Source: Xylanibacter oryzae DSM 17970
GTDB lineage: Bacteria; Bacteroidota; Bacteroidia; Bacteroidales; Bacteroidaceae
Length of the DNA: 64,000 nt
Direction: 5' to 3'
Assembly: GCF_000585355.1 (NCBI RefSeq)
Contig: NZ_KK073873.1
Location: forward strand, 1,080,703-1,144,702
Position 1 is the first letter of the stretch. Every line of letters begins with the position of its first letter. The notes under the pieces were generated by a model. That model saw only the letters and a program-made list of their open reading frames with translations, was not told the origin of the DNA and did not search any database. The position numbers and the translations under genes were made by a program. Positions 1-7,708 of this stretch are shown piece by piece.

Positions 1-132
1 ACTGGAACAAAAAGCAATATGAAAAAACTTTCAGCAGATGAAAGGATAAAAGAAATAGCACAAATGCTCAGTGGCAGTACACTAACAAAAGCAGCATTAC
101 AAAACGCAAAAGAATTATTAAATCAAATATGA
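1..132 (+). CDS. recN: DNA repair protein RecN, C-terminal end (partial)
   Basis: The window opens inside a reading frame of 43 codons that ends in TGA at 130-132. The residues read as the RecN tail, including the block ERIKEIAQMLSG followed by TKAALQNAKELL, which is typical of the last helix of this SMC-like ATPase. RecN helps repair double-strand breaks in the cytoplasm. The ATPase head and coiled coil lie outside the window, so the call rests on the tail alone. The stop overlaps the next start in an ATGA arrangement, so the next gene is probably translationally coupled. Confidence 0.7.
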   Translation, partial: TGTKSNMKKLSADERIKEIAQMLSGSTLTKAALQNAKELLNQI

Positions 133-1805
133 TGAAACGTATATATACATCCTTGCTTGCAATTATAATAGCAAGCACAACCCTTTTTGCACAAATCCCT
201 AATTGGGCATCAAAGGCAGCTAAATCAGTATTTAAATTAACAACATTCAAACAGGATGGCAGTTTATTAACGTCTGTAAACGGTTTCTTTATTGGAACAA
301 ATGGAGAAGCAATAAGTTCATTCACTCCATTTAAGGGAGCTTCAAGTGCAGTTATTGTCGATTCAAATGGTAAAAAATACAATGTAGCTTGTATGCTAGG
401 AGCTAACGACATATACGATATTGCTAAATTTAGAGTAGAAGGTACAAAATCACAGCCACTAACAGTTGCTAATACGGCTGCAGAAAAAGGATCAACAATA
501 TGGCTCCTGCCCTATTCCATTAAAAATCCAGATTGTCAGCAAGGAACTGTAAGCAAATCTGAGAGTTTTCTGAGTAACTATAATTATTATACATTGGATT
601 TGAAAGCAAACGAAAACTGCATCAGTTGCCCAATAATGAACCAAAGCGGTGAAGTCATAGGTATATTGCAACCATCTGCTGACGGCATAAGTAAAGAGAC
701 ATATGCAGTAAGTGCATCTTTTGCCGCATCACAAAATATCACAGGATTAAGTATAAACGACAATACTTTGAATTCAACATTTATCAGTAAAGATCTTCCT
801 GACGATAAAGATCAAGCAATTGTAACCTTGTATATAGCTCAACAGAAAGGTGCAGATGAATTTAAGCAAGTAATAGAAAAATTTATCAATAAGTTCCCTA
901 ATGTTGCTGATGGGTATATTTCTAGAGCTCAGTTAGAGGCAGATCAAGACAATTTTATAAGTGCAAAATCAGATATGGAGAAGGCATTAAAAGTTGCGGA
1001 CAAAAAAGACGATGTGCATTACAGTTACAGTAAATTGATATATCAGAAGGAAATATATAAATCAGATAAACCATACAAAGACTGGAATTTGGATTTGGCG
1101 TATAATGAGGCAAAAAAAGCTTACGACATAAATTCAACGCCAATGTATAAGTATCAGATGGCACAAATATTATATAGTCAGAAAAAATATCAAGACGCAT
1201 ATAATACATATATTGAACTAACCAAGACACCTCTTAAAAATGCGGAGATATTTTATGAGGCTGCACAGAGCAAAATCCAATTACAGGCTAGCGACACCGT
1301 AATTTGCGCATTGCTAGACAGCGCTGTAAATTGCTTCACCAAACCATATACTAGAGATGCGGCTCCATATATACTTGCTAGAGCTACAAAACTAGATAAC
1401 ATGAAAAAATACCGTGAAGCTGTTAATGACTATAACGACTATGAGACCTTGATGCGAAGTAGTATTAATGATAGTTTTTACTATATACGTGAGCAAGCAG
1501 AACTAAATGCACGTCTATACAAACAAGCTCTTGACGATATAAGCAAAGCAATAGAACTGAATCCTAAAGAGGCAACATACTATGCGGAGCAAGCCAACTT
1601 AATGCTACGTGTAAATATGCTTGAAGATGCCTTAAACAGTGCCAAGAAATGCGTCGACATGGCTCCAAAATATTCAGACGGTTATCTAATACTTGGTCTC
1701 ATACAAGTCAAAAAAGGTAATAAAGAAGATGGTATGCAGAATCTACAAAAAGCAAAGTCGCTTGGCAATACTCAAGCCGATAGCGTAATCGAAAAATATA
1801 AGTGA
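129..1805 (+). CDS. Exported TPR protein with degenerate trypsin-like domain
   Basis: A 558-residue protein with a signal peptide ending near TLFAQ. Residues about 25-205 have the layout of a trypsin-like (Do/DegP-type) protease: a G-F-F-I-G strand, then a YDIAKF segment where the catalytic Asp would lie. The His region reads SSFTPFKG, and the usual G-N-S-G-G-P reads C-I-S-C-P, so His and Ser appear lost. Residues about 225-558 are TPR repeats, for example the ALDDISKAIELNPKEATYYAE unit. It is probably a periplasmic scaffold or peptide-binding protein, not an active protease. It overlaps recN by 4 bp. The ATG at 132 is an equally good start. Confidence 0.75.
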   Translation: MMKRIYTSLLAIIIASTTLFAQIPNWASKAAKSVFKLTTFKQDGSLLTSVNGFFIGTNGEAISSFTPFKGASSAVIVDSNGKKYNVACMLGANDIYDIAKFRVEGTKSQPLTVANTAAEKGSTIWLLPYSIKNPDCQQGTVSKSESFLSNYNYYTLDLKANENCISCPIMNQSGEVIGILQPSADGISKETYAVSASFAASQNITGLSINDNTLNSTFISKDLPDDKDQAIVTLYIAQQKGADEFKQVIEKFINKFPNVADGYISRAQLEADQDNFISAKSDMEKALKVADKKDDVHYSYSKLIYQKEIYKSDKPYKDWNLDLAYNEAKKAYDINSTPMYKYQMAQILYSQKKYQDAYNTYIELTKTPLKNAEIFYEAAQSKIQLQASDTVICALLDSAVNCFTKPYTRDAAPYILARATKLDNMKKYREAVNDYNDYETLMRSSINDSFYYIREQAELNARLYKQALDDISKAIELNPKEATYYAEQANLMLRVNMLEDALNSAKKCVDMAPKYSDGYLILGLIQVKKGNKEDGMQNLQKAKSLGNTQADSVIEKYK

Positions 1806-1827
1806 ATAAAAAAAATGCAATAAAATA

Positions 1828-1859
1828 TTTGGTCTTTACCATAAAAAGAAGTACCTTTG
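1828..1859 (+). promoter_or_regulatory. Promoter of tRNA-Arg
   Basis: TTTG at 1828-1831, a 20-bp spacer and TACCTTTG at 1852-1859 match the Bacteroidota housekeeping promoter. The tRNA begins 13 bp downstream. Confidence 0.75.
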
Positions 1860-1872
1860 CAGCCACAAAAGG

Positions 1873-1947
1873 GGTTCAGTAGCTCAGTTGGATTAGAGCA
1901 ACGCCCTTCTAAGGCGTGGGTCAAGGGTTCGAATCCCTTCTGAATCA
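1873..1947 (+). tRNA. tRNA-Arg (anticodon TCT)
   Basis: A full cloverleaf can be folded. The acceptor arms are GGTTCAG (1873-1879) and CTGAATC (1940-1946) with discriminator A at 1947. The D arm contains AGCTCAGTTGGATTAGAGC. The anticodon arm is ACGCC-CTTCTAA-GGCGT with TCT at the anticodon position. The T arm contains GGGTTCGAATCCC. CCA is not encoded (CTT follows), so it must be added enzymatically. It reads AGA/AGG codons. A promoter and a terminator flank it as a single-gene unit. Confidence 0.95.
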
Positions 1948-1952
1948 CTTAA

Positions 1953-1987
1953 AGAAAAGCCCTATAAATAGGGCTTTTCTTTTTTTA
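1953..1987 (+). terminator. Rho-independent terminator of tRNA-Arg
   Basis: A perfect 10-bp stem, AGAAAAGCCC / GGGCTTTTCT, has an 8-nt loop and is followed by a T run. Confidence 0.9.
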
Positions 1988-2512
1988 TAGGCAAAGCAGC
2001 ATTATTGTATATTAAAATATTTGTAAGCTATCAATTTTCACTAGTTGTATTACTAACCGGCGTAATGCCAATTTTTAACGATAATTTAAATCTTTAGATA
2101 CGTATACCTTAATAAGTCAAAGGTCTGATAAAAGGATATATCCAACGATTTACCAATAAGGTTATACATCCATTTTTACCGGTATTGCCGAGTTTGTTAA
2201 GTATATCCTGGATATATCTCATTGTATTTTTGTACAGCACAGAGCTCTATACATTAGAACTTAATATTGCAAAAGGTTTAGCAGACTCTATGCTTCCTAC
2301 AAAGAAGCTGTTGTTCTGATAAATCGCAATGCAACTCATCTGCTGTTCACAGATATTCATCGAGTAATACTCTCCTTCTTTCTTTGTATTCATAACCCTC
2401 AATTTTTACATTGAGCGCAAAATTACATATTTCAAGCATTACATCCTATACGGTGAAAATTGACTGCTTACAAATTTTTATCCATTTACCAAACGTTATT
2501 ACCAACATTTTT
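1988..2512. other. Gene-poor intergenic stretch
   Basis: About 525 AT-rich bases between the tRNA terminator and the terminator of the minus-strand operon. No intact gene was recognised. It holds a stop-split minus-strand frame (2109-2393) with a TAATTTTG promoter-like motif upstream of it (minus strand, near 2420). It may be a remnant of lost DNA. Confidence 0.5.
2109..2393 (-). pseudogene. Small ORF split by an in-frame TAG, function unknown
   Basis: On the minus strand, ATG at 2393 opens 48 codons (starting MNTKKEGEYY) that end in TAG at 2249-2247. The same frame then continues uninterrupted for another 46 codons, through MRYIQDILNKLG, to TAA at 2109-2111. GAGGG precedes the first ATG. 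Either this is a decayed gene of about 94 codons broken by one amber codon, or a real 48-residue peptide lies before unrelated sequence. No family was recognised. Such short frames can arise by chance in AT-rich DNA, so confidence is low. Confidence 0.3.
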
Positions 2513-2556
2513 TTAAATACAAAAAATCACTTATAGACTATTGCCATAAGTGATTT
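2513..2556 (-). terminator. Terminator of the minus-strand operon ending at 2586
   Basis: An 11-bp inverted repeat (2524-2534 and 2546-2556, AAATCACTTAT / ATAAGTGATTT) is followed on the minus strand by a T-rich tract. Confidence 0.8.
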
Positions 2557-2585
2557 ATACATATTTTAAATTAGAAAAGCAGCGT

Positions 2586-3044
2586 TTATTTCTTTTCTGT
2601 TTTCGTATCAGATTTAGGTTTGAATATGCCTTTTACAAATCCACCAACAGCAGCACCGGTACGAGTAAGTCCCTTTTGTGCAGTACCGATACCCTTGCCT
2701 AAACCGCTACTAACACTATCACTTGTATTTTCAGCCTTTTCGCCAAATCGTTCAGCCCTATATTTTATTATACGTTTGCGATAAAGGCTCTTTAATTCAT
2801 TATAATCCTCTATTTGTTTAGTTGTCATGCTACTTTTGTATATTTTATACTGCGAGGTATAATTTTCATAAACAGAGTCTATTGAATTAAAATCATTTTT
2901 TGATATATCCTTACGGCTACTTACAGCATTAACAAAGTCCTTATACTGTTCAAGGTATTGAGCCGATGTCATTTTTGTTTGCGAAAAGACAGTAGAGCAA
3001 ATACTTAAACAAACTACTACTGATAAAATAAATCCCTTTTTCAT
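2586..3044 (-). CDS. Small exported protein of unknown function
   Basis: A 152-residue protein starting at MKKGFIL (3044) with a clear signal peptide ending near TVFSQT. An upstream in-frame ATG at 3074 is unlikely, because it would overlap the preceding gene and put charged residues ahead of the signal peptide. The mature part is helical and Lys/Glu-rich with a tail ending in TKTEKK. A Gly-rich stretch near residues 110-135 (SSGLGKGIGTAQKGL) could insert in a membrane. It is the last gene of the rarA operon and precedes the terminator at 2524-2556. I do not recognise the family. Confidence 0.65.
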   Translation of the reverse strand: MKKGFILSVVVCLSICSTVFSQTKMTSAQYLEQYKDFVNAVSSRKDISKNDFNSIDSVYENYTSQYKIYKSSMTTKQIEDYNELKSLYRKRIIKYRAERFGEKAENTSDSVSSGLGKGIGTAQKGLTRTGAAVGGFVKGIFKPKSDTKTEKK

Positions 3045-3063
3045 TATTACTATTTTAGTTAAT

Positions 3064-3693
3064 TTATTCTTCACCTCTTAATACAGGCAATGAAATGTGA
3101 TACCTTACAGCCAATATTCTTATTATACATACAACTAAAAATGATATAAGAACCGTAAAGTTATTACTAATTCCGAGCCATGATAACAACCAATACACAA
3201 GTCCACCGGCGACACAAGCCATAGCATATATCTCCTTTTGAAAAATAAGGGGTACGCTATTTAGCAATACATCCCTTATTACGCCCCCTGCCGCACCTGT
3301 AATACATCCCATAATTATTGAGACCCAGAACGGTTGTCCGTAAGCTAAAGATTTCTGTATACCTGCAATTGTAAAAAGTGCTAGTCCTAATGTATCAAAC
3401 ACAAGCCACGTTATATCTAACTTCTTCATATATTTAGTAAAGATTATCACAAATAACAATGCAAAACCAGTACATATTATATATAATGGTGAAGTCATCC
3501 AGAATGGGACTGCTCCCAACATCAAATCTCTAATGGTACCTCCACCTATAGCTACAGCTATACCGCATACATATCCGCCAAACCAATCAAAATGTTTGGC
3601 AGCAGCAAGTCTTATACCTGATATTGCAAATGCAAATGTTCCTATTATCTCTAAAAATTGCTGAAGTGTTGATAGTGCTAATTGGTCTGGCAT
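3064..3693 (-). CDS. UPF0126 family inner-membrane protein (YicG-like)
   Basis: A 209-residue protein with about seven membrane segments in two homologous Gly-rich halves (near residues 10-85 and 97-170). Each half has the UPF0126 signature: IGGGTIRDLMLGAVPFW in the first and AAGGVIRDVLLNSVPLIF in the second. The family has been linked to glycine uptake and resembles TRIC-type channels in fold; the substrate here is unknown. It sits 12 bp after the dehydrogenase gene and is probably cotranscribed with it. Family assignment is firm, function tentative. Confidence 0.85.
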   Translation of the reverse strand: MPDQLALSTLQQFLEIIGTFAFAISGIRLAAAKHFDWFGGYVCGIAVAIGGGTIRDLMLGAVPFWMTSPLYIICTGFALLFVIIFTKYMKKLDITWLVFDTLGLALFTIAGIQKSLAYGQPFWVSIIMGCITGAAGGVIRDVLLNSVPLIFQKEIYAMACVAGGLVYWLLSWLGISNNFTVLISFLVVCIIRILAVRYHISLPVLRGEE

Positions 3694-3705
3694 ATTTTGT
3701 CTTCT

Positions 3706-4659
3706 TTATTTTACTATATTAACAGGTTTATTAGCTATAAAGCACTTTAAATTGTTCACAGCAATGCTCATAAGTCTTAACCTCGCATCTTTTGTCGCCC
3801 ATGCTATATGAGGAGTTATAAACGCGTTTGGAGCTTTAAGCAGTGGATTATCAATTGAAGGAGGCTCTTTACACAATACATCAGCACCATAACCTCCAAG
3901 TTGACCTGACTTAAGGGCGTTAGCCACATCTTGTTCATTTACAAGTTGTCCTCTTCCTGTATTGATAAGTATCGCTCCATGCTTCATCTTAGATATTGTG
4001 TTTTTATTTATAAATTCTTTTGTCCCAGCAGTAAGTGGACAATGCAAGGTAAGTATATCACTTATACCATATAAGCCTTCCAAGGTCGTTTTTTGTATTC
4101 CATCAGGTAAATCAGCCTTGTTTTTAGAAGTATACGCAAAAACATCCATTCCAAAGTCCCTGGCAATACGAGCAACCCTTAAACCAATATTACCTAATCC
4201 AACAATTCCTATAGTTTTTCCAGATAACTCCATTAGATCGTTATCCCAGTAGCAGAAATCAGGATTAGAACTCCATCTGCCTTTTCTGTTTTCTTCAGCA
4301 TAATGACCAATTCTATTTGTTATATTTAGTATATGAGCAAACGTCATTTGCGCCACACTGTCTGTACTATACGAAGGTATATTAGTAACAATTATCCCCT
4401 TAGAACTAGCAGCCTTCACATCCACTATATTATAGCCTGTGGCGAGTACACCTATATACTTAAGTTTTTTCAACTTGCTTATAGTTGCATCTGAAAACAC
4501 TACTTTATTAGTTAAAATTATCTCCGCGTCTTTACTTCTTTCCTCAACATCTTCAGGTGCCGTCCGCGGATATACGACGACGTCACCAAGCGTCTCTAAT
4601 TGACTCCAGGATAAATCTCCAGGGTTCAATCCATAACCATCTAAAATTACGATTTTCAT
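3706..4659 (-). CDS. D-2-hydroxyacid dehydrogenase (glycerate/hydroxypyruvate type)
   Basis: A 317-residue cytoplasmic NAD(P)-dependent oxidoreductase. The Rossmann motif GLGNIGLRVARIARDFG lies near residues 152-168. The catalytic triad is visible as Arg in NTGRGQLV (near 235), Glu in CKEPP (near 264) and His in ITPHIAWAT (near 283). Length and motifs fit glycerate dehydrogenase/hydroxypyruvate reductase, which interconverts hydroxypyruvate and D-glycerate. Related D-lactate or other 2-hydroxyacid enzymes cannot be excluded. It lies 18 bp after rarA. Confidence 0.85.
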   Translation of the reverse strand: MKIVILDGYGLNPGDLSWSQLETLGDVVVYPRTAPEDVEERSKDAEIILTNKVVFSDATISKLKKLKYIGVLATGYNIVDVKAASSKGIIVTNIPSYSTDSVAQMTFAHILNITNRIGHYAEENRKGRWSSNPDFCYWDNDLMELSGKTIGIVGLGNIGLRVARIARDFGMDVFAYTSKNKADLPDGIQKTTLEGLYGISDILTLHCPLTAGTKEFINKNTISKMKHGAILINTGRGQLVNEQDVANALKSGQLGGYGADVLCKEPPSIDNPLLKAPNAFITPHIAWATKDARLRLMSIAVNNLKCFIANKPVNIVK

Positions 4660-4677
4660 TTCTTTATAATTAAAAAA

Positions 4678-5955
4678 TCAATCTTCTTTATATCTTTCAC
4701 CCCAATTAAGCAACATCCTCTGATAAATCTTCTCTTCTGCCGGTGAATGCTGGCAGAACCATATTTTTTTGTTTTTAAGCATATCAGGCATATACTGTTG
4801 CTCTGTAAAATGACCTGGATAGTCATGTGGATATTTATATCCGTCATGATACCCCAATTCAGACATCAACTTTGTTGGAGCATTGCGCAAGTGCAAAGGT
4901 ACTGGGGCATTTCCTGTTTCTCTAACTAATTGTAAAGCAGCATCAATACCTAGATAAGCTGAATTACTTTTAGGACTTGTCGCAAGGTAAACAGTAGCTT
5001 CAGCTAGAGGTATTCTTCCTTCTGGCCATCCGACTTTCATAACTACATCAAAAGCCGTATTTGCCAATAGCAAAGCATTGGGATTAGCCAAGCCAACATC
5101 TTCTGATGCGCTTATCACAAGTCTCCTTGCGATAAACTTCGGATCCTCTCCCCCTTCTATCATTCTTGCCAACCAATATAGTGCCGCATCAGGATCAGAA
5201 CCTCTTATACTTTTAATAAAAGCAGATATTATGTCATAATGCATCTCACCATCTTTATCATACGCTAGTGGGTTTTGCTGCAACCTGTCTTCTATCAACT
5301 GGTCTGTTATAACAATTTTCTTATCACTTGATGCATCTACGACAAGTTCAAGAATGTTAAGCAATTTACGTGCATCTCCTCCACTGTATCTCAGTATGGC
5401 GCCCGTCTCTTTCAATTCTATACTTCTTGTCTTTAACTCTTCATCCTCGTTTATAGCCCTATTCAACAAATCTAATAAATCATCTTTTTCTAACGATTTC
5501 AAGACATACAGTTGGCAACGGGATAATAGTGGACGAATAACCTCAAAAGAAGGGTTCTCTGTTGTAGCACCTATTAAAGTCACAATTCCCTTTTCTACAG
5601 CACCAAGCAGAGAATCTTGTTGAGATTTGCTAAAACGGTGGATCTCATCAATAAAAAGAATAGGACTAGATGTATTAAAAAAATGATTACTCTTAGCCTT
5701 CTCTATAACATCACGCACATCTTTTACTCCACTAGTAACGGCACTCAACGTATAAAATGGTGTATCCAATTTATTTGCAATAATCTGAGCCAATGTAGTT
5801 TTTCCAACACCAGGAGGACCCCATAAGATAAAAGATGTAATATGACCTGCATCTATCATCCTCCGGAGTACAGCCCCCTCACCAACCAAATGCTTCTGAC
5901 CGATATATTCGTTCAGAGTGCGGGGTCTCATTCTTTCTGCTAAAGGTTTCGACAT
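4678..5955 (-). CDS. rarA: Replication-associated recombination protein A (AAA ATPase)
   Basis: A 425-residue AAA+ ATPase of the RarA/MgsA (WRNIP1) family, which acts at stalled replication forks. It starts SKPLAERMRPRTLNEYIGQ, typical of clamp-loader relatives. Walker A is GPPGVGKTT (near 46), Walker B LFIDEIHRF (near 99), sensor 1 GATTENPSF. The C-terminal MgsA domain contains DPDAALYWLARMIEGGEDP and SEDVGLANP. Full length. It leads a four-gene minus-strand run, with a TATTTTTG -10-type motif upstream. Confidence 0.95.
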   Translation of the reverse strand: MSKPLAERMRPRTLNEYIGQKHLVGEGAVLRRMIDAGHITSFILWGPPGVGKTTLAQIIANKLDTPFYTLSAVTSGVKDVRDVIEKAKSNHFFNTSSPILFIDEIHRFSKSQQDSLLGAVEKGIVTLIGATTENPSFEVIRPLLSRCQLYVLKSLEKDDLLDLLNRAINEDEELKTRSIELKETGAILRYSGGDARKLLNILELVVDASSDKKIVITDQLIEDRLQQNPLAYDKDGEMHYDIISAFIKSIRGSDPDAALYWLARMIEGGEDPKFIARRLVISASEDVGLANPNALLLANTAFDVVMKVGWPEGRIPLAEATVYLATSPKSNSAYLGIDAALQLVRETGNAPVPLHLRNAPTKLMSELGYHDGYKYPHDYPGHFTEQQYMPDMLKNKKIWFCQHSPAEEKIYQRMLLNWGERYKED

Positions 5956-5968
5956 AATTATTTATTTG

Positions 5969-5976
5969 CAAAAATA
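5969..5976 (-). promoter_or_regulatory. Probable rarA promoter (TATTTTTG element)
   Basis: On the minus strand TATTTTTG lies 14 bp before the rarA ATG. No TTG was seen at the expected upstream distance, so only half of the promoter is supported. Confidence 0.5.
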
Positions 5977-6015
5977 AAAAATTAATATCATATAGAAAAA
6001 TTTATGTAGGAAAAC

Positions 6016-6046
6016 TTGTGAATAAAAAATAAAGTATATACTTTTG
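6016..6046 (+). promoter_or_regulatory. Promoter of the nitrilase-family gene
   Basis: TTG at 6016-6018, a 20-bp spacer and TACTTTTG at 6039-6046 fully match the Bacteroidota consensus. It places the start site near 6053, which rules out the upstream in-frame start at 6044 for the next gene. Confidence 0.8.
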
Positions 6047-6097
6047 CAAAAAGATTGGGATAAGAGTACTATAGAACAAAGGACAACCGCGAGTAAT

Positions 6098-6862
6098 ATG
6101 AAGATAACGATATTGCAGACCGATATAAAATGGGCTGACATCAATGCAAATATAGATAATGCTGAGCATCTAATAGAAGAAGCTTCCCATTCAGATATAT
6201 ACGTATTGCCTGAAATGTGGAGCACAGGTTATGCAATAGAACCACAAGGAATATCCGAAGATGCTGACAATAGTGTATCATTAAAATGGATGATAAATAT
6301 AGCTAGATCTTTGGGAAGTGCAATAGTAGGAAGTTTGTCTGTAACAGAATCTGGCAAATACTATAACAGATTATACTTTGTATATCCTGATGGTAATTTC
6401 AAATACTACGATAAGCACCATCTTTTCAGACTTGGCGGCGAAAGTAAACATTATACAGCAGGTAATAGCAGAGTCATCGTAGAGTATAAAGGTATAAGGA
6501 TTCTTATTGCAACGTGTTTTGATTTAAGATTTCCTGAATGGATTCGTAATTTTAACGATTACGATTGCATTATAATTGTTGCGAACTGGCCAGAGTCAAG
6601 GCAAAATGCTTGGGATATCTTGTTGAAAGCAAGAGCTATAGAGAACCAATGCTATGCAATCGGAGTCAACAGAACTGGCAATGACAAGTATTGCAATTAT
6701 ATTGGCAAGAGTGCGGTAATAGACGCATATGGTAAAGACATTATATGCTGTCCTGACTCTGAAAACATTTCTATGTCTTGTGATATAGACATCAAAGAAT
6801 TGCAAAAGTTCAGAAGTGAATTTAGCGTATTGGAAGATAGAGATAACTACATATTAGTATAA
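6098..6862 (+). CDS. Nitrilase-superfamily amidase (omega-amidase/YafV-like)
   Basis: A 254-residue carbon-nitrogen hydrolase starting MKITILQTDIKW. The catalytic triad is present: Glu in VLPEMWSTGY, Lys in YDKHHLFRLGGE and Cys in IATCFDLRFPEW. The LRFPEW context and length fit omega-amidase, which hydrolyses alpha-ketoglutaramate and deaminated glutathione in metabolite repair. The ATG at 6098 is chosen because an upstream promoter makes an earlier start impossible. It is followed 25 bp later by an unknown gene on the same strand. Confidence 0.85.
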   Translation: MKITILQTDIKWADINANIDNAEHLIEEASHSDIYVLPEMWSTGYAIEPQGISEDADNSVSLKWMINIARSLGSAIVGSLSVTESGKYYNRLYFVYPDGNFKYYDKHHLFRLGGESKHYTAGNSRVIVEYKGIRILIATCFDLRFPEWIRNFNDYDCIIIVANWPESRQNAWDILLKARAIENQCYAIGVNRTGNDKYCNYIGKSAVIDAYGKDIICCPDSENISMSCDIDIKELQKFRSEFSVLEDRDNYILV

Positions 6863-6887
6863 TAACTAAAAAACAATAATAACAGTA

Positions 6888-7667
6888 ATGAAACAATCAC
6901 CTAAAAAATCATTAACTCTTAAAACAATAAATAAGAGTAACATCTGGGATGTTCAGGAAAATGATATTTTTCGAATGTGGTCTTTGGCTGAAAAGGATGC
7001 CGAAATTAAAGACAATGCTAGACATTATACAGATATTATAAGTTCAGCATTCGATATAGAGATATTGAAAATTGACAAACCCGAAATCCGTAAGAAGTTC
7101 GAAGAAAGAGGTTTTAAGATAGGACAAATAAAGATTGACGATTCAACTAAGGGCACTTGGGCTGTAAAAAAGCGTCCAATATTAAGAGTTACAGATCTTA
7201 CTTATGAGAATATACGTCATATTTCTGCTGCGAAACTATTGGAGGTAATTGACCGTAATTTCGGAGGAGGATGGGAGTCTCTTTCACAAAGCATACGTGA
7301 TATTATTGAGAGTGGTTTTGATATAAGCACTTCTACTTTGCCAAAAGACTGCGTGCATAGTGGTATGTACAACAAAAAAATTGCAGACGGCTTCGATGTT
7401 CTTGAAATTCCAAAAGGAAACTGGGTTGAATCAATTTTTGCAAAAGAAAAGCCTGAAGTAGAACGCCCAAGATTGAAAATCGAGAAACGTGACGAGGACG
7501 AACTACCAGAGGACGAACGCCCTGAAGAAGATGAAGACGATATTCAAGAAGAACCGAATTTTGACGAAGCTCTTGATGAAAATACATACCGTACAACATT
7601 TGATTTGGGAACAGATCCAAATGTGGATGCAGGTGATTTATCTGACTTTAGTGAAGATGACGAATAA
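6888..7667 (+). CDS. Unknown cytoplasmic protein with long acidic tail
   Basis: A 259-residue protein with no signal peptide or membrane segment. Residues 1-175 look folded, with a helical stretch KLLEVIDRNFGGGWESLSQ near 112-130. From about residue 190 the chain is extremely acidic (runs of D/E with P), ending DLSDFSEDDE. The fold is not one I recognise. Acidic tails often compete with nucleic acid for basic partners, but that is inference. It is probably cotranscribed with the amidase and ends before a strong terminator. Confidence 0.65.
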   Translation: MKQSPKKSLTLKTINKSNIWDVQENDIFRMWSLAEKDAEIKDNARHYTDIISSAFDIEILKIDKPEIRKKFEERGFKIGQIKIDDSTKGTWAVKKRPILRVTDLTYENIRHISAAKLLEVIDRNFGGGWESLSQSIRDIIESGFDISTSTLPKDCVHSGMYNKKIADGFDVLEIPKGNWVESIFAKEKPEVERPRLKIEKRDEDELPEDERPEEDEDDIQEEPNFDEALDENTYRTTFDLGTDPNVDAGDLSDFSEDDE

Positions 7668-7672
7668 TAAAT

Positions 7673-7703
7673 AAAAAGGATGTGCAAGTGGCACATCCTT
7701 TTT
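7673..7703. terminator. Bidirectional terminator
   Basis: A perfect 13-bp stem (7673-7685 and 7691-7703) with a 5-nt loop AAGTG has A-rich and T-rich flanks. It serves the plus-strand gene ending at 7667 and the minus-strand gene ending at 7709. Confidence 0.9.
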
Positions 7704-7708
7704 ATTTA

